From contig CAYYYP010000010.1 in NCBI GenBank assembly GCA_964475985.1, forward strand, positions 16,756 to 80,755: 64,000 nucleotides of DNA, in the 5' to 3' direction. The translations under genes were made by a program, and so were the position numbers. This document shows, one piece after another, positions 35,271 to 42,913 of this stretch (position 1 is its first letter; every line of letters begins with the position of its first letter). Under the pieces are notes generated by a model. The model was not told where the DNA came from. It searched no databases and was given only the letters and a program-made list of their open reading frames with translations. The stretch is from CAYYYP01 sp964475985 (GTDB lineage Bacteria; Bdellovibrionota; UBA1018; CAYHWW01).

Positions 35271-36068
35271 ATGAGTCAAAAGCCGAGGAATTTTGGGATT
35301 GATTTTGTGAAAGGCGTTGCCGTAATTGCGATGATCCTCTTTCACCTCACCTACGATCTCACGCAGTTTGCGGTAAATCAGCGACCCATTTTTCTATTTC
35401 CGCAGCTCTATTGGAAAATCGCGCCGGTGCTTATTGGCGGGACATTTCTATTTATGACCGGGGTAACCCTAGGTTTTCAGCTTCAAACTACCGACGAAAA
35501 GAATGCTCATGCGTTTAAGATTTTAATTTTTCGTTTTGGAAAGGTTTTTCTATACGCGCTTGGCATTACCGTAGTGACGTTATTATTTCTGCCAAACTCC
35601 CCCGTTTACTTTGGCATTCTCCATTGCATTTCGGTCGGCGGCTTCATTATAGGAGCACTATCCATTTTTTTTCGACGCCATGGGGTCAAGGCCCGGAGCC
35701 AAAATTTGATTCTGCTTTCTATCGGCCTACTCTTTATCGGGCTTCCCTATTGTAACGGTCTGCCCGAGGTGGATTTCAGAAGTAGCGTATCAGTTTTCTC
35801 AATCCTACAAATTGCATTAGGTCTCGCCGTCGCCATAAAGGTGAGCATGAGTGACTACTTCCCACTTTTTCCGTTCCTGGCGTTTTTGGTGTTTGGAACT
35901 CTATTAAAGTTCTTATTTGAAACCCAAACCCTTATAAGTACACAACGCAGTTTTCCCAGGGTTACACAAAGGATTGCGTACCTGGGAAAACATTCACTTC
36001 TAGTTTACTTACTTCACCAACCGCTGCTGCTCATTCTTCTTTGGGCCCTGGGTTTTATTACGCCCTAG
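35271..36068 (+). CDS. DUF1624/YeiB-like multi-pass acyltransferase-type membrane protein
   Basis: A 265-aa protein with about seven helices. The start RNFGIDFVKGVAVIAMILFHLTYDL and LIGGTFLFMTGVTLG match DUF1624, related to the heparan-alpha-glucosaminide N-acetyltransferase catalytic domain. The His in ILFHLTYD is the family's conserved position, and ILHCISVGGFIIGAL is a second conserved region. It ends LVYLLHQPLLLILLWALGF, as in related acyltransferases. It probably moves an acyl group across or at the inner membrane; the substrate is unknown. It is divergent from actA and convergent with the S41 protease gene. Confidence 0.78.
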   Translation: MSQKPRNFGIDFVKGVAVIAMILFHLTYDLTQFAVNQRPIFLFPQLYWKIAPVLIGGTFLFMTGVTLGFQLQTTDEKNAHAFKILIFRFGKVFLYALGITVVTLLFLPNSPVYFGILHCISVGGFIIGALSIFFRRHGVKARSQNLILLSIGLLFIGLPYCNGLPEVDFRSSVSVFSILQIALGLAVAIKVSMSDYFPLFPFLAFLVFGTLLKFLFETQTLISTQRSFPRVTQRIAYLGKHSLLVYLLHQPLLLILLWALGFITP

Positions 36069-36076
36069 GCATCATC

Positions 36077-38131
36077 CTAAAGAAACTGTACGCAGTCAGG
36101 TACATTTTTGCGATTCACTTCCCGCAATGCCAGGTTTGGTTTCACCATATCGTCATAAACCCCTTGAGTTGCATGCAGCGCCATGGCGGTCAAAATACTT
36201 TCACGGTATTTTGTTTGTACAAACAAACTGTGATCAACGTCATGATCTACGGGAGCGCCATTGTTTTCAACATGAACTCCACTCGGCGTTACGACTAACG
36301 ACTGGGTCAAATTCAAAACCGCATGGGAAGTCGGCGCCTGATCTCTACGTGGAGAAACCACGTTTCCTCCCGCTCCCATGGTTTGTTTCCCCACCAAGAC
36401 GCCCATTCCATTTTCACGAACGGTGTGAGCGAACATGTCGGCCGCGGAAGCGCACATCTCATCAACTAGGACTACGAGACGGAATGGTTTTGTAGCTTGG
36501 TCGATTTTGGGATTCGGCAAAAGTTGGCCGGGCAATAGTCTTTCGATTTCGATCGCGTCGGTAATGCGTTCACCACGAGCCCTGGCCATTTTCATTGCGT
36601 CATAAATTTGCCTTGCGTAGGCTCGTTCAGAGTCATTTCCAGTTCCATCGCCAAACTCCATGGCTCTCGACATATCCCGGTACCAAGTTTCCATGACTCC
36701 AAATTTTAGTTTCTGACCCGCGAGTTTTTCGCCGGACAGCAACTGAGCAAGTTTATAGAGTAATGATAACGATCCGCCGCCGTTATGCATGGTATCCAAA
36801 ACTAGGTCCTGCACACCTTCACTTTGAAACGTTGAAAGGGTTGCTTCAAATTCTGCTAAAACTTGGGCCTCCTGTGCTTCTGGACTAAAAGTATCGATGC
36901 GGATGTAACCAATTTTTTTCTGGGCTCCGGTGCGTGCGCCAGCTTGATCAACCTCAGGAATTTCTTTGATCCAGGCGGGAAAAGTTTTCGCTGCGGCTAC
37001 GGTGCGGGCGTTGCCTGGCACGTAACGTTCTTCCTTCAGCCGCTGCATCGGTGTCTTTTGTTTTTCATCTTCTCCTTCGCCTTCCCCGCTACCGTCCGTT
37101 GCGACGATTTCTAAACGGGTGGGCTCGGAAGGAACGGCAAAGGCGCCAAGCCATTTTAGGTATTTTCTAAGATGGGATGCAATCGGCGTACTACGAATTC
37201 CTTCCGCATCAAATACGGCTTTGTTCATAACAAAGATCTTATTGAATTGGTCACGCACCCGCACCAGCAAAGGGGTTTCATTGGTACGTTGCCGATTCTG
37301 AACTACGACTTCCGTTACAGGTTGATCTTTTGCTTTTTGAAGATCCGCTTGGGCACGCTCCTGGAGCAGTCGGAAATCAGAAATGTCTAACTGGGTCCAA
37401 CGTAAGGTCCTACGAAAGACATCGTTTCCGCGCTTAATAGTTAAAACCACATCCGCCACGGGTTCAATGCCGTTACGAGTACTGTCGCGAACTACTACTG
37501 CTGGCATATGCATTGTTAAGTTTGAAAGATCATTTCCTAAATCACGAAATTTAAAAAGTTTTTGCCGAGCATATTCCGCAATGGGCATACCATCAACTTC
37601 AGTGACTTGATCGCCCGGCATGATTTGAAAACCCGTACTCTGGTAGGACGAAGGAAAAATGTCGGTTACGAGCAAATTATCGCCCATCCGTTCACCGGAG
37701 AATCCGAGGAAGGAAATAGTGTTCAGGCCACGGACGTCGTTAGACCTAGGCAACGAAACCGACATGTGGGCATCTTGGAATTCAGAAATAAATTCCCTTA
37801 GGATATCGTAAAATTCTTGGTTTGACCGTGCAGCCCGTGCCCGCGCCGTATAGGTTGCTTGTAGCTCAGCAAGCCATGCTGCACCCGAAGGCTTACCTCT
37901 AAGTTCCGCTTTGTAGTCAAGTGGAGCGTACTGACGGCCGATGATTTGGACAAAGTAGTTGATGTCCCCTATGCGCTCTTCTTCCGACATTTCAAATGAG
38001 GGAAGTGGGTCGCCGCCCTGACGACAACCGGGCAGGACCGCTACCGCCATGAGAGCTAAAAGCCCAAATAATGCGGAAAATTTCGAGATCTTTAGCCTAG
38101 AAAGACATAGCAATAGATGAAAATGAAACAC
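36077..38131 (-). CDS. S41-family C-terminal-processing-protease-like lipoprotein
   Basis: A 684-aa protein starting at GTG 38131, supported by GGGGGAGG about 7 bases upstream. The lipobox AVLPGC follows a hydrophobic run, so it is probably a lipid-anchored periplasmic or outer-membrane protein. A PDZ-like domain (IMPGDQVTEVDGMPIAEYA, about residue 170) is followed by an S41 core: IGYIRIDTFS, VLDTMHNGGGSLSLLYKLA, then LVDEMCASAADMFAHTVREN with the catalytic Ser and VGKQTMGAGG with the Lys region. It carries an Asp/Glu-rich insertion near residue 350. Substrate unknown. Confidence 0.85.
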   Translation of the reverse strand: MFHFHLLLCLSRLKISKFSALFGLLALMAVAVLPGCRQGGDPLPSFEMSEEERIGDINYFVQIIGRQYAPLDYKAELRGKPSGAAWLAELQATYTARARAARSNQEFYDILREFISEFQDAHMSVSLPRSNDVRGLNTISFLGFSGERMGDNLLVTDIFPSSYQSTGFQIMPGDQVTEVDGMPIAEYARQKLFKFRDLGNDLSNLTMHMPAVVVRDSTRNGIEPVADVVLTIKRGNDVFRRTLRWTQLDISDFRLLQERAQADLQKAKDQPVTEVVVQNRQRTNETPLLVRVRDQFNKIFVMNKAVFDAEGIRSTPIASHLRKYLKWLGAFAVPSEPTRLEIVATDGSGEGEGEDEKQKTPMQRLKEERYVPGNARTVAAAKTFPAWIKEIPEVDQAGARTGAQKKIGYIRIDTFSPEAQEAQVLAEFEATLSTFQSEGVQDLVLDTMHNGGGSLSLLYKLAQLLSGEKLAGQKLKFGVMETWYRDMSRAMEFGDGTGNDSERAYARQIYDAMKMARARGERITDAIEIERLLPGQLLPNPKIDQATKPFRLVVLVDEMCASAADMFAHTVRENGMGVLVGKQTMGAGGNVVSPRRDQAPTSHAVLNLTQSLVVTPSGVHVENNGAPVDHDVDHSLFVQTKYRESILTAMALHATQGVYDDMVKPNLALREVNRKNVPDCVQFL

Positions 38132-38279
38132 GTAGAACCTCCCCCAGGAACTTTTTTGGGTTACTGAAGTGAGATGCTGGCGTCAACCCTTCCACGGAAT
38201 TTCTTGCAATTAAGGATTATTCTGTGTTGATATGCGGAAGTCGTTTTGGTGAAACTTTTTACCTTAACAACAACGGACT

Positions 38280-38356
<77 letters not shown>

Positions 38357-38492
38357 TTTTTCTTTCAAGGTTTTTTACTTAATCACCCTAAACATCGAAA
38401 AACTAAAACCAATGGTGTTAGGGGTTTATCGATGTCGCTTCTGGAGAAGCGTCACTCTGGATCAGTAGCCGTAAGTGCGGTTAACTGAGTTT

Positions 38493-38541
38493 TGGCTGAG
38501 TGATGGCTGAGCGGGAGCGCGGTCTCTTTCCGGGTCAGCCA
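38493..38541. repeat. Left arm-type integrase/excisionase repeats
   Basis: TGGCTGAG at 38493-38500 and 38504-38511 (11-bp period), plus the inverted relative GTCAGCCA at 38534-38541. The same three units occur near the right end. A separate small hairpin (CGCTTCT-GG-AGAAGCG, 38436-38451) lies between the tRNA and these sites. The 38357-38638 stretch has no gene. Confidence 0.65.
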
Positions 38542-38638
38542 TTACGATCAATACTGCAAATTTCACCCACGCACTTGCAAGAGTGCCTCACTCATCGTTA
38601 TGGTTTGTTCCGTTATTCAGTTTGGAAAGGTGATTTGT

Positions 38639-39028
38639 ATGGGTAAAAAGGCAGCTTTTATCAGTTTTGACTATGACCACGACGAGTTTTTACGGACTGC
38701 GATTGTAGGACAAGCTGACAATTCTGATTCACCGTTCAATATTACGGATCGTTCGGTCAAAGAACATCTTCCTGGGGACTGGAAGGCCAAGGTTAAAGAA
38801 CGAATACGCCGTGCTGATCTGGTGGTCGTCATTTGCGGCGAATACACGCATGTCGCAAAAGGCGTGGCTGTTGAAATACAGCTCGCCAGAGAAATCGGTA
38901 AACCATATTTTTTACTTCAAGGGTACAGCGACAAAAACTGTACTCGGCCTACTTCCGCTGACTCCAGGGATAAGATGTACAACTGGACGTGGCCCAATCT
39001 AAAAATATTGATCGAGGGTGGTCGATGA
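38639..39028 (+). CDS. TIR-like (ThsB/DUF1863-type) domain protein
   Basis: A 129-aa protein. ATG 38639 is chosen because GGAAAGG lies 8 bases upstream; the frame opens earlier at 38600. It opens KAAFISFDYDHDEFLRTA, the first strand of TIR-like MTH538/DUF1863 domains. A helical middle follows (DWKAKVKERIRRADLVVVICGEYT), then VAVEIQLAREIGKPYFLL. This is the order of Thoeris ThsB-like proteins, where the conserved acidic residue after the second strand is Glu. Such proteins sense phage and make or respond to nucleotide signals. The stop overlaps the start of the membrane protein next door (ATGA), suggesting a sensor-effector pair. Confidence 0.8.
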   Translation: MGKKAAFISFDYDHDEFLRTAIVGQADNSDSPFNITDRSVKEHLPGDWKAKVKERIRRADLVVVICGEYTHVAKGVAVEIQLAREIGKPYFLLQGYSDKNCTRPTSADSRDKMYNWTWPNLKILIEGGR

Positions 39029-39552
39029 GCAACGCTCCTCAAGACCTCAGCAAAATACTTTGGAACGATACTCCTGCACTCAATGGTTATCAATCCAACG
39101 ACCAGTACCAGCAGCATATCTTAGAGCAGTACAAACTTTACGTTGAGATGGCTGATAAGGTCAGTGCTCGCCGCGATATTGCGAATGGATTTTTTCTCAC
39201 GTTGAACGGCTTACTTCTTGGCGCATCCGGAGCCTTGATTGAAAAAGGTTACTCGCTCAATCCGAAATGGGCGCTAGCATTTCCTCTCTTTGTACTTTTA
39301 CTTGGTTGTTTCTTTTGGTGGCAGCTCATTCTTGCTTACAAGCAACTAAATGGAGCCAAGTTTCAAATTGTCGGCGAGCTTGAGATGCGACTCCCGGCAA
39401 GTCCCTATAGAAAGGCTGAATGGGATTGCCTCTTGAAGCAGGGCAGGGACCGTTCAGTCTATTGGCCTATCACACACCTTGAATCGAAAGTCCCTGGCAT
39501 CTTCGCCGTGGGTTATTTGATAGCTGCGATCGCCTTGTGGTTTGCGTCCTGA
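39025..39552 (+). CDS. Multi-pass membrane protein (RipA/SLATT-like) coupled to the TIR-like gene
   Basis: A 175-aa protein from ATG 39025, which overlaps the TIR stop and has GAGGGTGG upstream. It has an amphipathic N-terminal part, then EMADKVSARRDIANGFFLTL leading into a first helix (NGLLLGASGAL), a second (ALAFPLFVLLLGCFFWWQLIL) and a C-terminal third (GIFAVGYLIAAIALWF). The ARR..AN.FFL.LN pattern is what I associate with the RipA-family octameric membrane proteins found beside TIR-like genes. The membrane-pore effector of an abortive-infection pair is the natural reading; it is inferred, not shown. Confidence 0.7.
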   Translation: MSNAPQDLSKILWNDTPALNGYQSNDQYQQHILEQYKLYVEMADKVSARRDIANGFFLTLNGLLLGASGALIEKGYSLNPKWALAFPLFVLLLGCFFWWQLILAYKQLNGAKFQIVGELEMRLPASPYRKAEWDCLLKQGRDRSVYWPITHLESKVPGIFAVGYLIAAIALWFAS

Positions 39553-39626
39553 TGACCGTTGAAGTTGAGAGGTAAGGGCGACCTCTCTGGGGGTTCTGTC
39601 GTGAATGGCGCTAAATATCGAACCAG

Positions 39627-39872
39627 CTAAGCCATGACTTCCGGGGCGCGATCGCGGCGGCGGGTAACTTCGGGTGCAAGTGTTTGGGCAAAAGGGCCTC
39701 TTTCGGTCTCTGTGATCAACACTTGGACTAGGTCGTTTACTTGCAGTGTTTCGAAAGCTGTTCCGTCAAATGCGGTTTTGGCGGAGAAGAAGACGTCTCC
39801 CACTTTTGGAACGTTGATAAAACCATAACCAAGTTCGGTGTTTATCTTTGTGACTCGTCCAGAAACCTGCAT
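39627..39872 (-). CDS. Small cold-shock/OB-fold domain protein
   Basis: An 81-aa protein from ATG 39872, placed by AAGGAGA seven bases upstream (the longer frame to 39965 has no such site). The sequence runs GRVTKINTELGYGFINV, GDVFFSAKTAF, NDLVQVLITETERGPFAQTL. It matches a cold-shock domain with the RNP1-like GYGFI and RNP2-like VFF motifs, ending in a basic tail (TRRRDR). It probably binds single-stranded nucleic acid. It lies 64 bp downstream of the MmeI-like gene on the same strand and may be the last gene of that defence operon. Confidence 0.78.
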   Translation of the reverse strand: MQVSGRVTKINTELGYGFINVPKVGDVFFSAKTAFDGTAFETLQVNDLVQVLITETERGPFAQTLAPEVTRRRDRAPEVMA

Positions 39873-39936
39873 ATTTTCTCCTTCGAAACCTTTACCGTCA
39901 GTCACTGGCAGAAGCAATCCGCCTGCCAAAATTACT

Positions 39937-42795
39937 TCATGGGACAATACAGTCATTCGATACATAGGGTGACGGCGACTTAACGCATCGCGGCAGACCG
40001 GGACCCTGAATCTCTTGCCCGGCGGCCTCGCTATCGGAAAGAGCCAAGTTCAGGGAAAGAAGTTCTGCAAGACAATCCCCCGACGACTTGAATCCGTAAG
40101 CAGAGCAAACGGCAGCATCGAGTCTTTCGTGAGCAGTGCGCACCGGATTAGCGCCAGGGAGGTCAAGGCTTCGATAGAGGTCGCGCAACGACCAATTGTT
40201 ATCAGTCATGATTTTTCTACGAAGCTCGCGCAAAGACGTACCTGCGGCAGCCACGGCACGGACTTGTTTTTCCGATGGGCTCTGTGGCCAAGGAAATGTG
40301 TCCCAAATGGACTTTTCGTTATAACTAAAGTCTCCCTTCAATGTCGTGCACTTCTCTTTAAACCAACTCCAATGAAGGCCGGATGAAATGATACCGAACG
40401 AATAGTCATCTTCGAACAGAAAAACCTGCAATTTTGCGTTCGGGTGAATTCGTGCATCTACAAATTCGAAAATTTGTCGTTTTGTCGTGGCAGAACAAGC
40501 CACATACCGTCGTACTTCTTTGAGTCTAGAAATTAACTCCACTCGGGGCCAAGAGAGCAGCCACCAGCGGTTGAAGAAGTTTTGATGGTGTTTATTAACT
40601 CGAGCACGTGGGCTCTCATCAAGCAGAGATTTGTTACGCTTTTTTTCTTCGTCTGCTTTTCTCTTTCGTTCTGGGAACACCAGTTCCTGAATATGTTCGA
40701 ACGCATCCTTGTATTTCATCGCCGCAGTGATGTCTCTAGCTCCAAAGTCGAGAACGTATCTTTTGGGTGTTCCGCGAAATGTTCCCACAAGCTCATCACC
40801 GGTAAGATATGGAAAAACGATTTCACCTAAAATCTCTCTCTTTTTCTTCAGGGATTCGAGCAGAACGGGAGTGAGTAAGAAACCCTCATGGCCATGTGTT
40901 TGTCCTTGGAAACAGGTCTTAGGCTCAAGATTCGCTTGAATGACCTTCGCCGCAGACACATCAGTTAGAGTCGAAAGTGTTGATGGAATAAATCCCAACT
41001 CGAAGACTTCCCACGGACTATCAACGTCATCTCCTCTTTGAAAGTAGAGACGCTTGTTCCCTTGGGAGGTACCCTTGATCCAATTTACGATCGAAACATG
41101 AACGACAGCATCTCCAGACCATACTTGAGTCGAGATAGCTTCCGTAATGGTGCCACCGTTGTTGACAACATAGTCCAGCCCACCCTCTCTAGAATAGTTC
41201 TGGCGAATTGTGTTTGTACCGACAAGCCCAGCACGCTGGCCGAAATCCAACGATTGATGCGCCTTTCTGAACCAATAGACGCAATAATCAGCATTTCCTG
41301 AAACTTCTTTGAAGCCGGATCTTAACTTGTTCAAATAACCAAGCCCGAGGTCAGTCTGCATGCTTCGGCGGGATTGGAATGGTGGGTTTCCAATAATTGC
41401 GTCTGCCTTAGGCCATTTTGTGAATAGTGCGTCAGTTGACTGGAAGTTCTTGTCTAGATTGTCGAACGGCAAGACGTTATCAGCAATTCCGAATTCATCA
41501 GCCGACAGTTTCCGGCCAATACAAAGTGCGACCTTCGCGAGTTCAAGTCCAAACTCGTTCGTGTCGATGCCGTAGAAGTTCTTAGGTGAGATAAGCCCAA
41601 ACCGCATCTGGCGCGGATCAAAATTCTTATCCATGAGCTCAAGAATCTCGACCTCGAGCCTTCGTAGCTCACGGAACGCGATATAAAGAAAGTTCCCGCT
41701 GCCACATGCGGGGTCGAGGACTTTGAACTTTTGGATTTCGTCGAGAATCTTTCCGAGTTCTTTCTTGCCCTTGGCCCTTTCGATGCGCTCGCGGAATGGA
41801 CGAACAATCGTGGGGTTTACGATCTTTTGGATGTCGAGCTCGCTTGTATAGTGGATGCCTTGCCCGTGACGCTTTTCGGAGTCCATGCTCCCCTCAAAGA
41901 TCGAGCCGAAGACGGACGGCCGCACCTTGGACCAGTCTTGTTTTGACGCCGTGGCGAGCAGGTCGAGTTCCTTGAAGTTCAGTTCGACCGGATTGACATC
42001 GCAAAACAAACCGCCGTTGAAATACGGAATGTATCTGTACTTATTTGGTTTGTCGGCCTCTTTCTCCCCAGCCATCGCTTTGAAGAGAGCGGTTAGCTCC
42101 TTCTGCGTGACGGTATCGGCGACGGCCTCTTTTAGGATTTTCTGGAGCGTGTACTTTGGGATAAGGTTTACGTCTTCAGAGAACAGCGCCACGACGAGCT
42201 GAAGCACAAATCGCTGTGCACGGTGTGGATCAATTTTTCGACGTTGAAGCGAAAGATAGATTTCGCCGATGATCTTCGCGGCCTCTTCGGTGACCTCAAC
42301 GTTATTGTTCGTGAAGATCGGCTTTTCCGCCGTAGGAAAAAGAAAACCGAGCCCTCCCCAATCTTTCGCTATGTTTTCGGTGCGCAGAGTGTGGACTGGA
42401 TCATTGAGCTGAGTGTTGAGGTCATAAATCCAAAACTCATCGAAATTACATAGCACCATGAACTGCGGGCGGTTTGGTACAAGATGCATCCAGTACTCTT
42501 CAGCTTGGCTGTAATGCTTCTTGAGATTAGTTCCACGTTCCTTGAGTTCGATGATGACCCGTGGTTTCCAAACGAGATCGGCGAAGCCGGTGTTGCCAGA
42601 TTTTTTCTTGACCGGATTCTCACAAACCGCTCCGGCCTCTAGGACGCCACCGTTGCCGAATGCCTGAAGCAACCGGTCGAAAAAAATCTGCCCTTGGGCG
42701 CGTTCCTTGCCGGTGATATTGGCATTAAACCAGACCAGGAAGTCTTCAAATCTCTTTTGACGCTGATCGTCTTGCGGTGGTTTTCCTCTTGCCAT
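39937..42795 (-). CDS. MmeI-like (type IIL) single-chain restriction-modification enzyme
   Basis: A 952-aa protein in the size range of MmeI-type enzymes. N-terminal nuclease: FADLVWKPRVIIELKE places D73 and E83-x-K85, a PD-ExK site. Methyltransferase: LDPACGSGNF at 360-369 (motif I, SAM) and IIGNPPF (467-473, motif IV, N6-adenine type). A C-terminal region from about 600 should hold the target-recognition domain. Such enzymes methylate one DNA strand and cut about 20 bases away. Both active sites look intact, so host protection and restriction are expected. It is the third gene of a minus-strand cluster, 118 bp after the primase-helicase gene. Confidence 0.88.
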   Translation of the reverse strand: MARGKPPQDDQRQKRFEDFLVWFNANITGKERAQGQIFFDRLLQAFGNGGVLEAGAVCENPVKKKSGNTGFADLVWKPRVIIELKERGTNLKKHYSQAEEYWMHLVPNRPQFMVLCNFDEFWIYDLNTQLNDPVHTLRTENIAKDWGGLGFLFPTAEKPIFTNNNVEVTEEAAKIIGEIYLSLQRRKIDPHRAQRFVLQLVVALFSEDVNLIPKYTLQKILKEAVADTVTQKELTALFKAMAGEKEADKPNKYRYIPYFNGGLFCDVNPVELNFKELDLLATASKQDWSKVRPSVFGSIFEGSMDSEKRHGQGIHYTSELDIQKIVNPTIVRPFRERIERAKGKKELGKILDEIQKFKVLDPACGSGNFLYIAFRELRRLEVEILELMDKNFDPRQMRFGLISPKNFYGIDTNEFGLELAKVALCIGRKLSADEFGIADNVLPFDNLDKNFQSTDALFTKWPKADAIIGNPPFQSRRSMQTDLGLGYLNKLRSGFKEVSGNADYCVYWFRKAHQSLDFGQRAGLVGTNTIRQNYSREGGLDYVVNNGGTITEAISTQVWSGDAVVHVSIVNWIKGTSQGNKRLYFQRGDDVDSPWEVFELGFIPSTLSTLTDVSAAKVIQANLEPKTCFQGQTHGHEGFLLTPVLLESLKKKREILGEIVFPYLTGDELVGTFRGTPKRYVLDFGARDITAAMKYKDAFEHIQELVFPERKRKADEEKKRNKSLLDESPRARVNKHHQNFFNRWWLLSWPRVELISRLKEVRRYVACSATTKRQIFEFVDARIHPNAKLQVFLFEDDYSFGIISSGLHWSWFKEKCTTLKGDFSYNEKSIWDTFPWPQSPSEKQVRAVAAAGTSLRELRRKIMTDNNWSLRDLYRSLDLPGANPVRTAHERLDAAVCSAYGFKSSGDCLAELLSLNLALSDSEAAGQEIQGPGLPRCVKSPSPYVSNDCIVP

Positions 42796-42913
42796 GCTTG
42801 TTCTCGAGTATGCAGCGAGAGGGGCGATACTTCAACGAACATGACTAGATTTCTAAAGAGATTTTATTAAAAAATAAGATCGATTTTCGGACTACCGAGC
42901 AAATTGGAAGTGT

